This document shows positions 49,796-61,040 of a DNA stretch of 64,000 bases, one piece after another. This DNA is from Misgurnus anguillicaudatus (lineage: Eukaryota > Chordata > Actinopteri > Cypriniformes > Cobitidae). The stretch lies in NCBI RefSeq assembly GCF_027580225.2, contig NC_073354.2, forward strand, positions 30,586,001 through 30,650,000, in the 5' to 3' direction. The notes under the pieces are model-generated. The model made no database searches. It was not told the origin of the DNA and saw only the letters and a list, made by a program, of their open reading frames with translations. How positions within the stretch are numbered: position 1 is the stretch's first letter; the number at the start of each line of letters is the position of its first letter. Made by a program: the position numbers and the translations under genes.

Positions 49796-51426
49796 GAAAA
49801 GCTACCCATGTAAGTGGTCCGGGCTGAATAAATTACATAATGTTTAATACTTAAGCGTTAGAACAAACCATTAGCTATAATGTTTGTGTAATATCAATAT
49901 GTTGCTCCCTTGCAAACTATGCTGAATTTTCGCAGTTGCCAGTCGGAGAGAAAAAAAGCATCCATTATACTGAGCGCAAAGCATTATCAAACGAGATGGC
50001 ATACAAAACAATAAAAAACCCAGAATACAGTACGAGATGAAGACAGCTCCAGCTGAGCAGCCATTCATGTGCAGTTCAGCCCAACAAAGACTTTGAAGCA
50101 CTGCATGATGGGATGGTATTCACATACTGACAGCACTACGTCCCACAATGCACCTGTCACCGTGTTTCTCTGATTGTGTCTGACATGACATAAGGTGTAG
50201 ATAAACCTCTGCGAACCCGCACCTCTGACCTTCATTGATATGAGTCCCCAAAACATCTGGAATGCATAAATGCACAACGCTTTCAGCTTAATGCGCCTAT
50301 TATAAGCTAATTAAAAACATATGCCAGGAGCGGGTCGTACAGGGGACTCGGAGACGCTCATCTCACTGGGGGAGAGCTCAATGTCATTAAGTCCTAGTCT
50401 TTCATTAAATCCCACGAGACACAATATGGAGGCAGATGACAGGGGAGAACGATACCAAAACAAACAATTGAACCCGGGAACATGTGAAGGAGCACTAGTC
50501 ATTGTATACGCTTTAAACAGACACCATCTGACTGACGACAAAACAAGAGAGGGTTATACAAAATGACTCGGAACAGAGACATGACAAGTTTTGACTCCAA
50601 AAGCCACCAAAGGCGACAAAAAGACAGCAATCTGAGATTGTTTGTTTGTTTGCTTCAGTAACATGCAAAGCTTTTGTCTGTATTGTTCTTAATGGAAAAA
50701 AACTACCTAAAATAGTTTGTATGGTTTTAGAAAATATGGTTAAGATTTAACTTTATTGTTACTGTGCAAAGTACAAATAAGCTTGAGCAGGCTAAAAGAT
50801 AAGCTTGGTAGGACAACGTAAACCAGCGAACCAGCTTAGGTTGGTTTGAGATGTTGTTTGTAATCAGTGATTTGTCTGTTAAACTTTTTTTACTAGTAAA
50901 ATGTTATGCATTAATGCACTGAAATTTCAGGCGACACTCATACACAATAGTTGAACCAAGTGTTTGATCTTTGTTTGCAAACACGTTTGATCATTATTTC
51001 ACAACATCACAGTCTTAGATAAAATCTGAAGGTGAGTGAAAAATGAATCATGATCAAACAGAGGAGATCAGAATTTCCGATGTGTTTCGCCAACTGATCC
51101 TTTCATTCAACCAATTATCTGCAGATGAAAGCACGGTTACCTAAGACATGTTATACAACAATCCTCTATAGGTGTCAAAATGCTTTTGTCTTGGAAGTCA
51201 TTATTTTTTTAATAATTCATGTGGCCTCATAAACTCTAATCAAAATCTGAAAATGCACTTCCGTTCTCTTGTTGCGATTCTTCTCTGATAACGGCTGGGG
51301 TAGAAGGCATCAGGGCACGTCTGAATTCAATGTTAGGTTTATTTCCTGTCTCCTGAGATACCTTCATTGTCCTGTCCCACAATTCTTTGCATGGGCGTTG
51401 AAGGGCAACCTTCTGGTCTCTCTGAT
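49796..51426. other. Repeat-poor stretch; possible conserved block at 50030-50570
   Basis: Sequence at 50030-50570 is complex, with AGCTAATTAAAA (50306) and CATATGCCAGG nearby. A fragment with CCAGC words of the 432-671 MITE lies at 50790-50860. No gene was identified. Confidence 0.35.
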
Positions 51427-51574
51427 GAAGCCAATACGGAAGTGTCTTAAACTGCAATTCATCGACTGGCCGCTAGAGGCTGGCTCTAAAAGGGATTTAA
51501 TACCCATAGACCTCCATGTTAAAATTCTAAAATGAATTTTTTTTTGTAACTCATCTGTTTAAATGATATTAAGG

Positions 51575-52775
51575 GCCCTATTTTAACGATCTGAAACGCA
51601 AGTGCGAAGCGCAAAGCGCAAGTGACTTTGTGGGCGGATCTTGGGCGCTGTTGCTATTTTCCCGGCGTGAGAAATAACTCTTGCGCCAGGCTCAAATTAA
51701 TAAGGGGTTGGTCTGAAGTAGGTTAATTATTCATAGGTGTGGTTTAGGCGTAACGTCAAATAAACCAATCAGAACGCTATCCAACATTCCCTTTAAGCGC
51801 AAGGGCACAAGTTCCATGGCGGGTTGCTATTATAATGACGGATTTACCAGGCGCATGCCAGGAGCGGTTTACAGCCGAGGAGACCCACGTTCTTGTAAGA
51901 GCAGTCAAAGACAGAGAAGTTGTTTTGTATGGGGATGGGAGAAACCCGTCCAAATCAGCGTCGGTTAAACAGGCGTGAGAGGAAATAGCCACAATTGTCT
52001 CATCAGCTGGCATCCCTTTCGTTGCGCCAAGCACTACAATGATGTCAGGAGACAGGGGAATCCCAAGCTTGCCAGCATAAATCGGGCACTCCATGTAACG
52101 GGAGGTGGATCTGCCTCTTCACATGACCTGACGCCAGCAGAGGACATCGCTGCGTCCACCCTCACCGCTGAAAGGGTTTGGGGGCTTTGAAATCGGACCC
52201 AAGAAACGCAAGCAAGGTCCAACCCCAAAGTACACTTAAAAATCAAGTTCATATACATGAATGTTTCTTATGAAAACATTTTAATTATTATTTACATAAA
52301 ATAAACGTAATACAGCCAATCAACAAACTTATGAAAATATTTTAATCGTTATTTGCATGAGAATTTTTTAACGCAGCCACACAATAAATAAAAACTATCA
52401 TCACAATGCTCAACACAATGATTTCCCTTATCTCATGTGTTAATATTTTTTATCGTAACAATTTATGATTTGCAAAGATAACTGTTGCATCTGTGTAGAT
52501 TAGATAAGCAAAGTGTGTGCGCGTTGTGCACGCTACACATTATGGTCAAGCATGCGCCCTTAAAATAGCATAATGAACCACGTGCAACGCGCCACTGACT
52601 TTAGACTAGTTTTTTTTTTGGTCAGTGGCGCAATTGTTTTTTGAAACTGCAAAATTGCATTAGGGATGGTTTGCGCCAGAACACGCCTCCTTTTTGCGCT
52701 GAACCACCCAGGGAGCGCAAGTTCATTCCCTAGTTTGCTGACAAAGTCAATTGTGCTGGCTGCAAGATAGGGCCC
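51575..52775 (+). mobile_element. PIF/Harbinger-like element with GGGCCCTAT ends
   Basis: The left terminus GGGCCCTATTTTAAC and the right terminus read GGGCCCTATCTTGC on the other strand. It is related to 33132-34376. The flanks TAA and AAA could be a decayed 3-bp duplication. GCGCAA words are concentrated near both ends. Inside is a broken Myb/SANT-like gene at 51835-52239. The catalytic transposase gene is absent. End positions are accurate to about two bases. Confidence 0.7.
51835..52239 (+). pseudogene. Myb/SANT-like DNA-binding protein of a Harbinger-type element, broken
   Basis: The frame from ATG at 51835 reads ERFTAEETHVLVRAVKDRE with the acidic/hydrophobic pattern of a Myb/SANT-like helix. 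It reaches a TGA at 51976 where a Trp is expected. It resumes (EEIATIVSSAGIP), then shifts frame near 52010-52025 into RCAKHYNDVRRQGN, a third-helix-like basic segment. Another shift follows before a Lys/Arg stretch (GPKKRKQG) that could be a nuclear signal and a TAA at 52237. At least three lesions make it non-functional. In active elements this protein helps the transposase bind DNA. Confidence 0.7.
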
Positions 52776-53058
52776 AAAGTCTTAAAGTTCTGCATAAAGA
52801 AGGGTGTGGCCACTTGAGTGACGGGTGAACTGCCACTGCTGTCACTTGAGTAGGCGGGTGTGGTTTCAGCAACCAGCCACTTCAGCTTCACCTACGTCCC
52901 ACCTCTTTACCCATTTTTGGTTATTTGTGAGTGATGCGCGATGACGCAAAGCCAAGATGGTGATGGCAGGCACCGCCTGCTTTAAGCTTCAAACAAAGCT
53001 CTTCACAAACCGATGGGTGACATCACGGACACTACGTCCATATTTTTACAGTCTATGC

Positions 53059-53649
53059 ATGGGCGTGCACGGAGAATGTGATTGGTCAGATCTGGTCGAG
53101 CACACATTTAGTATAAATAAAGTTATATTTGTACTTTTTACACCTTTTAATTGCATTTCTAGCGAGAAATTAGTATTGCAGTTTTCTGTTTATATTTCAA
53201 ACAGAATTCCATTACGCTGCCTATGAAGTCTGTCCGAATGTGTTTTTCAGAGTCATTGCCACATTAGGCAGCGAGGCAACAAGACAGCTCCATAAGCTTT
53301 TGGACGCAGCAAACATCAGCTAGACGGCTGACCCCCCAGTCACATTAGCTACAAGAGACAGAGCCACAGGCTACCATTCATTTTCAATGGGAGTGGCTGT
53401 TTGACTGAGACAAGGGACGAGCTTGCCGCTGCGCCGAGCAAGGTGGGGCCAAAATAGGCTTTTTATGCAAATGCTGAGCGATGCGACAAAGCGACTGCCA
53501 ATCGGAATGTAGGGGCAGCGTGACGTAAGTCTGTGGCTCGAGTCGAAGAAAAAATTCAAGATGGCGGAAATGCGTTTTTCTGTATATACTGTATCTGATA
53601 AGTTTGGCATTTTATCTCATATATTTTGTTACTTTTATCGAGAAATAAA
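53059..53649. repeat. Unclassified repeat-like sequence
   Basis: The block has features of a DNA repeat (CAAGATGGCGG near 53559, GACGTAAGTCTGTGGCTC) and continues beyond the inserted element at 53650 into about 54900. Repeated TTTTGTAGC words at 54795-54820 are part of it. No terminus could be fixed. Confidence 0.35.
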
Positions 53650-54668
53650 TGAAGAGTTTGGTTCCAAAACGCAATAAACGCCATTTTTGAAAAAAATGAG
53701 TTACTGCCAGAATCAGTATTATATCAGGTCAGTATTATAAAGTAAATTCTTAATTTTATGCAAAATCCAATTTCCGCAGTGTTATTCTGTCATCTTTTCT
53801 CCCTTTTTTCCCAAAATGCAATAAACGCCACTCCCCCTTTTCTACAGAATGCCATAAATCCACTCCTCCACAGATTACAGCGCACCTCACGCAATGTAAA
53901 CAAAGAATGGCGGCGCGCTGAGTACACGGAGTCCTAGTTTTCCTCATCTACTATGTACTTCGTGATCACCAAACAAACAAAAACAAAATAATACTTTGAT
54001 AGCATTGATAAACCTGTGATGGTTTTCTGTGACGGGAAAGAAATGTAAGCCATCAACATGTAATAATTTACGCAGAGGAACTCGGGAGACCGGTGCTTGT
54101 TTGGCCGGGCTGACAGCATCAAGTTACTGTCATGCTAACACATTGACCCCAGAGGATCTTATGAAAAACTTTCCATAATTTTACTCAAAGTCAACGAAAA
54201 TCGAGCAGGACCAAAACATTTTACAGATGATCGCTTTGAAAAACGTTAAGCGAGGACGTCAAGTATAACCGATGACTTCTTAATATCACAAAGTAAGTGT
54301 TTTGATTAATGCCATTAATGTTTATTTTTTTAATTAGTGTGTACAACTAGTCAACTAAATGAATATAACATGGCAAAGATGAATACACATTTATATAGGC
54401 GATTGATTCAATAGATTTATAGCATTTTTAATAAAAACTTGTCATGGATTTATTGCATTTTGTGGAAAAAATAATCCGTTTTTATAATAAATCTTTGAAA
54501 ATCAAGTTATGGATTTGAATTTTTTATGTTTTTATAACCTAAAGATGCTTTGTGAAAGTTTGTAACAGAAAATAGTGGTTTTCATCTTGTCACTTTCTTG
54601 GTATAGAAAACACGTTTTTACCAAAATTTGTCAAAATGGATTTATTGCGTTTTGGAACCAAACTCTTC
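53650..54668. mobile_element. TIR element (GAAGAGTTTGGTTCC ends)
   Basis: GAAGAGTTTGGTTCCAAAAC on the left is exactly inverted on the right, and the similarity extends inward through CGCAATAAA. AAAT flanks both sides (53646-53649 and 54669-54672). The length is 1019 bp. AATAAACGCCA recurs near 53820. No coding domain is found. The superfamily is not assigned. Confidence 0.75.
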
Positions 54669-54944
54669 AAATACTTTTAAATCCAAAAACATCGTTTTTG
54701 TAACTTAACAATACATCTGAAGTGACTTTTGATACCGCTTTTCGATACTAGCCAAGGAACGCCCATCAAGTGCGTGTCGCTTGGTGTCGCTGACTTTTGT
54801 AGCTTTTGTAGCTTTTGTAGCTAATGTTAAGGGGAGCATCAGTTAACCCCACCCACTCCAGCTGTCAGTCTGCCGCAAGTTCACACACCTACTTTTCTAT
54901 ATTCAATACATGTAATAATCCGTTTCTCTCAGGAAAATGTCGTA

Positions 54945-55335
54945 GAGTGATTTCAATGTTCTGATGTCAATGTAAAGGTCTGAAGGTCTTACGTGCGAAT
55001 GGTAGACCCGAATCTGCCTCATTTGCGTGTCTAGTTTGCGTGAATGACGCGAATTGAACGTTGCTGCTGGAAACGCGCAAGTTTAAAAATCTGAACTTTG
55101 GCAGAAAATCGCGCTGCGTTTACCAATCAGGAGCTTGCTCTAGTAGTGATGTGATTACAGGAAGCAAGCAGAGTCGCAGAAGCCACTCCCAAGATGCGAA
55201 TTTCCGTGTGAATGTCTTAAATGAATAGAATTTCACGTGCGGCTTTCACGCGCAAATGAATTTCAGGCATCCAACTATGTGCGAATAGCGGGTTTTTGCA
55301 TCCTTTACCACGCCTGTTGTGAATCCAGCATTAGA
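54945..55335 (+). mobile_element. Harbinger-like element, copy 3 (fragment)
   Basis: The segment has the order TGATTTCAATG, GTTTACCAATCAGGAGCTTG, and ends GCCTGTTGTGAATCCAGCAT, parallel to 17973-18690. The MADF exon is not readable. The left terminus is missing. Confidence 0.5.
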
Positions 55336-56037
55336 AACATATTTCTTTAAGTAGCTAAATGACGATATTATTTTGTCATAGTGATATTTCTTTAATGTTC
55401 CTTTCGACGTTCTCAGCACAACACATGACATGAGTATAATCCTGTTCGAAACAGCCTGATATAAGAAACTCCTGTTACTTCTCATCATCCATGTGAGCTT
55501 GGAGGTGTTTGACACAGCCTGTGAAAAAGATTTATGGCAAAAATATGAACAACAGCTTGGCTTGCTTTGTTTGTGGACCCAGTTGTAACAAAGAGTTTTA
55601 CTAAACAGTGATGTTAACATGTTTTCTTACACCAGTGCAACTTGATCTACATTTAATTCTTAAAATATTACATCTAAACAATGTATTCTTTTCAACAGAT
55701 GTTATATCGGTTAGAAAAGGCCCTCCGGTGAAACACTTTCCTGACACCAAACAAATTGCTCTATGAAAAATACTACCAATTCAGAGAAAATTAGTGTCAC
55801 AGCAGGTATGCCACTGATATCCTTAATGTCCCATGACAAGTAAATGAAGTCATTCTTCACCGGACACTCGAGAAACCAATAAACCACTTGAGTGCTTTAT
55901 CCCAATAGCGCAGGCAGGTCCGCTTTGGTCAAACCATCTTTACCACATTAAAGAAAATTAGGAACAATTTATCTGTCTATACACAAGTACCTAAAAACGG
56001 TTGAGATCTCGAATTTAATGACATTCCTTTTTGCTGC
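55336..56037. other. Intron sequence, nothing recognised
   Basis: No element edge or domain was identified. The minus open frame at 55246-55620 (124 codons) overlaps the preceding transposon fragment and has no recognised domain. Confidence 0.35.
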
Positions 56038-56366
56038 TTAAAGGTGCATTGTATAACTTTTAGAAGGATTTCTTGACATAAATGCAATATAATATACATA
56101 ACTATATTATCAGTGATGAATTGTATTGTTTTATTACCTTAGAATGAGCGTTTTTATCTAGATAGATAGTAGGTTTCCTTACATGGAAGTCGCCATCATG
56201 TTTCTACAGTAGCCCTAAATGGATAAACTGTCCAACAGAGCACGTTTGGTCCCTACGTTGCCTCAGTAGGCGCCTACCATATACGTTTTGAAATTGAGGG
56301 GTGAGCTGTTGGTTGCAATTCACAATCTTACCACTAGATGCCGCTAAAATTTAGACACACCACCTT
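56038..56366. mobile_element. Possible TTAA-type MITE (AGGTGCATTG end)
   Basis: TTAAAGGTGCATTGTATAAC at about 56038 and CACACCACCTTCGA near 56366 are the likely ends, with only a short AAGGTG inverted match. CCACTAGATGCCGC words are typical of fish repeats. The right duplication is decayed (TCGA). Confidence 0.45.
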
Positions 56367-56468
56367 CGAATAGAAAAAAACTATTCTTTCAAGCAACTGC
56401 AAATTAGCCTTGACCTTACAATCAGCATCTGTGTTTCACAGCCATTAACTAATTGCTCTGCGTGTGTA

Positions 56469-56471
56469 ATG

Positions 56472-56493
<22 letters not shown>
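56469..56493. repeat. (GA)n microsatellite
   Basis: About 25 bp of perfect GA repeats in otherwise plain intron sequence at 56367-56580. Confidence 0.9.
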
Positions 56494-56502
<9 letters not shown>

Positions 56503-56580
56503 GGCCACCTCACTCAAAATTTCTGCTAAATAAAATATACTAGAGCTTGCCATAATCACACGGATTTATATTTGTATATT

Positions 56581-57045
56581 TTAACTCTTTCCCCACCAGC
56601 ATTTTTTTAAGGGTGCCAGCATTGATTTTTGCAAAAGTTTAATCACTTCCAGAAAAATTTCTTATAAATATATAAACCTGCAATATATCAAATGAAAGAA
56701 CAGACCCTATGCTTTAAAAAAAAAAAAAGTTTTATCCTACAGTATCTTCATTAAATCTCTCAAATATGGGTTGTTTTTTTCAAAATACAAAATATTTCTC
56801 AAAAAGCTGAAATAATTGCATATTTGTAAATTACTTTTGTTTGAGATCAAATTCACAACGATGATCAAAAAATTCACATAGTTTTTTTTTTTGAATCAGT
56901 GGGTGCTTAAGTGTTTTATAAGTTGGGTAAGAGTGCCACCTAGTGGATAACAGTGGAAATATAGATTGCCGTAAAAACTCATTGGCAGGGAAACGTTTTA
57001 ATCTTAACTGACAAGATAACTCGTCAATGGTGGGGGAAAAGTTCA
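56581..57045. mobile_element. CTCTTTC family TTAA element, copy 3
   Basis: TTAA at 56581-56584 is followed by CTCTTTCCCCACCAGC. The right end reads CTTTTCCCCCACCATTG on the other strand and is followed by TTCA at 57042-57045, a one-base change from TTAA. Internal words match 11016-11462 and 48905-49388. Confidence 0.75.
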
Positions 57046-57082
57046 CGTTTCGTCTTATTTTGATAAATTTAAAAGTCTACTT

Positions 57083-58261
57083 CAGTGTTGTTTTCGTCAA
57101 CGATGACGATAACGAAATGATTTCGTTGACGCACATATTTTTTATGACGCTAACGCGACGATGACTAGCTAAAAATGTCTCTAAAGTGACGAAAACATGA
57201 CGAGACGCTTTCGAGTTTTCGTTGACGAAACGAGACGGAACGAAAATGATTATAAGTCTGACGTTCATAATGCATGTCATTTCTGCCTATTTTGCGTGAA
57301 ATCAGTCTGTTTTTAGCTTAAAAGTATCAGCAATGCTGCCGCTTTCTATCCTTGTTTCGGGTCAACACAGTCTCATTCACGCTCACGCCCACCACCCGGC
57401 TGCCGCCATGCCGCGCACGCGCACAAGATTTCAAACAACAACAACAACAACACACCTGCGGCTGTGGCGAGTTCGAAGGACCGTAGCGGTGACGCCAATA
57501 AACAGAAACGACAAGATGATTTATGGACATACTTTCAGTATAATCCATCAGACAGAAAAACGAAATGCATATTGGGAGACGACGGTAAATGTGGCCACAA
57601 ACTAGGTGGGAAGAATACCACCAATCTCAAGCGGCACCTGAAGGCTCATCACGCTAATATTTTTTAAAGGTAACTAACAAGTCACGCTGTTAACACACCA
57701 TATACATTCAATTTTACTCGACAATCGGCTTGTGACACATTTCATGGTAAGCTTAAGGTTTTACATGTATCTGCTTGTCAAACCTAAGCCCATTTCCAAT
57801 ACTTTTTGTGGTGTATTTAAATGAGGCAAGGCACGCGTTTCTCAACTTTATAAGCGAGGTCTCAGCGTAACACACAAACTCAACATGATGGTATATTAGG
57901 CTAAACTTTTTTCTTCATAACTTTTTGTTATGACATGCGCAGAAGGCACACCGACTAAAACAACGGCAAGCCCTCAGGGACAATCTTAATGCACATTTTA
58001 ATTGTATTAAATACACCACACTTTTTAACCTAAATTCATTGGTTAAAAAAACTTACTAAAATTGACTTAAACTTGACTAAAACCTTTTTGCGTTTTCATC
58101 GACTAAAACTTGACTAAAACCTTTTTGCGTTTTCGTCGACTAAAACTTGACTAAAACTATAAATTTTACAAGTGACTAAAATGTGACTAAAACTAAAAGC
58201 ATTTTCGTCCAAAAGACTAAGACTAAAACGAAAACTAAAAGGGCTGCCAAAAACAACACTG
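57083..58261 (+). mobile_element. hAT element with perfect 8-bp TSD and BED fragment
   Basis: The termini are CAGTGTTGTTTT on both strands. Perfect duplications GTCTACTT lie at 57075-57082 and 58262-58269. The length is 1179 bp. Subterminal repeats on the right (GACTAAAACTTGACTAAAAC units near 58070-58160) are likely transposase-binding sites by analogy with hAT elements. It carries a BED-finger fragment but lacks the RNase-H-like transposase core and the C-terminal dimerisation region. Confidence 0.88.
57408..57667 (+). pseudogene. BED zinc-finger fragment of a hAT transposase
   Basis: A plus frame encodes DDLWTYFQYNPSDRKTKC, then GKCGHKLGGKNTTNLKRHL and a following KAHH, the aromatic-Cys-His pattern of a BED finger, before a TAA at 57665. 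The Cys spacing is longer than the usual C-x2-C, as in some hAT elements. An ATG at 57408 (MPRTR) is one frame off, so an indel lies between it and the finger. The BED region has no in-frame ATG upstream of 57464, where the frame reads GTG. It cannot encode a full transposase. Confidence 0.65.
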
Positions 58262-58271
58262 GTCTACTTAA

Positions 58272-58899
58272 GGTTCCGTTTTTCCTGATCCCTTTTTCAA
58301 ACTTAAGTTAGTGTGTAATGTTGCTGTTAGTGCATAATACCTGCAAAATTATAAAGCTCAAACTTTACTACTTTTTTTTACCAGTTAACTGTCGTTACAC
58401 ACTGTCTGTACGCGGTACAGTTTACTTCAATATTTTTCATGTAAATGTTAATCTATCATGACAAACTATATATTGTAATTTGTTGGTAAGGTCTTAAAAT
58501 GTAGTTTCCATATTTCAAAACCTTTTAGCAGAAATAATAATGCAATGGTTATTTATTAATTTAAGATAAGAGTATGCCGCAAACCAACACAAACCTCTTT
58601 TTTTATAATTTTAAGTATAAAATAATACTATATTGCATTATTTTTATTTATTACAATACATTTAAAACTGCTATAACAATTTTTTCTTATCTAATATTTT
58701 CACCTCCAGACACTTCCGTAAAAAACGTTAAAGTGTCTTCCTTGAAACTAGACCAAAATTAGGCTTCTAGACCCAAAAATGCCAGAGTTATATTAATTTG
58801 AACGAGGTACATCACCTTTCCTCCCCTGACTCAAAAAGGGCTGTGCCAGGTACAGAGTTAAACAATCATAGCTTCAAAAACACAGGAAAAACGGGACCT
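58272..58899. mobile_element. TTAA-flanked element (AGGTYCCGTTTTTCCTG ends)
   Basis: TTAA lies at 58268-58271 and 58900-58903. The left reads GGTTCCGTTTTTCCTG and the right reads AGGTCCCGTTTTTCCTG on the other strand. The left end has lost a base. The hAT element's duplication overlaps its left TTAA, so the hAT landed at the edge of this element. It is non-coding. Confidence 0.65.
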
Positions 58900-58903
58900 T
58901 TAA

Positions 58904-60375
58904 GGCCCCCTTATAAGTTTGTCGAGGTCCCCTTATGGGCCCAGCAGCCCCATGATTAAGAAACACTGCTGTGATATCACACAAATATCAGCAATCTTAC
59001 AAACAGCGCAAAGACATGCCAACATACCCAATCAAATGTAATTAAAAGATATTTTAATACAAACCCAAACATTTCGCTCTAAATAAATACTTTAAATGTA
59101 ACATGACTGAGAACTCCATTAAGTCCCTGACAATAAAACCTTTGAGCTGCCATGCAGCATTGACCATATAGCTCACTTGTGTTGGCCAAAAATCTACAAA
59201 TTAATCTACAAAAAGCTCCACCTACCACCACCTTCCCAAAAATATCTCAGACCACATTAAAAACATTTGAAAGATCCAGTACGACTGAACATAAATCTGA
59301 TCAAATACAGGAATCATTGCAAACAGCAGACATGAAGATTATCTTTTCATATAAGTTTAATAAATCATTAAAACAGATTCCTGACCCTCCTTGATCGGTT
59401 AAAACAAAGGTTAACGCCTCCTCCAGAACATTAATTCAGAATACTTAAGCGAAAATAAAACCATTTAAGTGATTCATTACGATTTCTGTCATGCATCACT
59501 TTGGAAGGCCAAACAGGTAGGTGTTTTTAATTTGCTATTAAAATTTCATAGAGTAGGTTGAGTGATGGTCGCGCTACAGCAAATTGTTGATCACTGACTC
59601 TTCTGGACATCCAGAGTGAGTCATTCATTCACAACATGATGTTTTTAAAGACTAAGTGACACATAAAGGCCAGTTAAAAGTTCATTTTCACATCTACCAC
59701 TGGCATAAAAAAACATGAAAAGACATTCTTACAGTATATAATGATTTTGAGATACTACAGTAAAGGTTAAACTCTAAAATTGCTCTTCCTACGAGATAAA
59801 ATACAAAACTACAAAGTCAAAGTAATATTTTTCTGCTTTTCGCTGGTCTGAAGCTCGAAACGTGTGGGCTGTGGTGAAGGGATATTTCATCATACAGTAT
59901 TAACGCTTTTGGAGAATCTCCTTTTCTTTTTAACCTCTATCCATCCTGCTTCCTGTTTTTCTCAGCCCACTTCCTGCCTCCTCACTCCTCGTGAGAAGGT
60001 GCTGTGATTGCAGCCCGACCTGTGGGTGACTTTTTCACTCTCACATCATCGGCACGCACGGTGGCTGAAATCATGTCGTGATCTGACAAGTGCAATCTGC
60101 TGGTCAAGCCCTGCCAATCACATCATTCTGGAAAAATGACACCATTACTGATGAATCTCTGTGCTGACGGATTTCTCTCCCAGCATGAGGCTGATCCAGT
60201 TTGGTTTATGGTGCTTGGTGCATTGGTGAGGCTGGTCAGCTATCTTTCTGGATGATAAAAGAGGTTTCCTTTAGTAGCTGTATTTTGAAACATGCAAGTT
60301 GATGCAGGTTGGCCATAAAATGGTGCCGATAGCCTCATGGGCAGCACTCTAACTGTTGCTCTGGTAACTCAATGG
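58904..60375. other. Unique intron sequence; possible conserved block at 59850-60260
   Basis: No gene is recognised. A frame at 59179-59394 has no domain. The block at 59850-60260 is less AT-rich and complex, a weak candidate for conserved non-coding DNA. Confidence 0.3.
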
Positions 60376-61040
60376 TATCCCCAGTTAAAGGATTATTAGG
60401 AACACCTGTTCAATTTCTCATTAATGCAATTATCTAATCAACTAATCACATGGCAGTTGCTTCAATGCATTTAGGGCTGTGGTCCTGGTCAAGACAATCT
60501 CCTGAACTCCAAACTGAATGTCAGAATGGGAAAGAAAGGTGATTTAAGCAATTTTGAGCGTGGCATGGTTGTTGGTGCTAGACGGGCCGGTCTATTTCAC
60601 AATCTGCTCAGTTACTGGGATTTTCAGGCACAACCATTTCTAGGGTTTGCAAAGAATGGTGTGAAAAGGAAAAAACATCCAGTATGCGGCAGTCCTGTGG
60701 GCGAAAATGCCTTGTTGATGCTAGAGGTCAGAGGAGAATGGGCCGACTGATTCAAGCTGATAGAAGAGCAACTTTGACTGGATAACCACTCGTTACAACC
60801 GAGGTATGCAGCAAAGCATGTGTGAAGCCACAACACGCACAACCTTGAGGCGGATGGGCTACAACAGCAGAAGACCCCACCGGGTACCACTCATCTCCAC
60901 TACAAATAGGAAAAAGAGGCTACAATGTGCACAAGCTCACCAAAATTGGACAGTTGAAGACTGGAAAAATGTTGCCTGGTCTGATGAGTCTCGATTTCTG
61001 TTGAGACATTCAGATGGTAGAGTCAGAATTTGGCGTAAAC

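Larger units (their letters stand above)
51427..53058. mobile_element. Interspersed repeat (TTTTTACAGTCTATG end), split by a Harbinger-like element
   Basis: The left portion 51427-51574 (GAAGCCAATACGGAAGTGTC onward) and right portion 52776-53058 (from AAGTCTTAAAGTTCTGC to TTTTTACAGTCTATG) belong to one fish repeat as I recall it. The two halves join at GATATTAA|AGTCTT when the insertion is removed. Left terminus uncertain. Confidence 0.5.
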
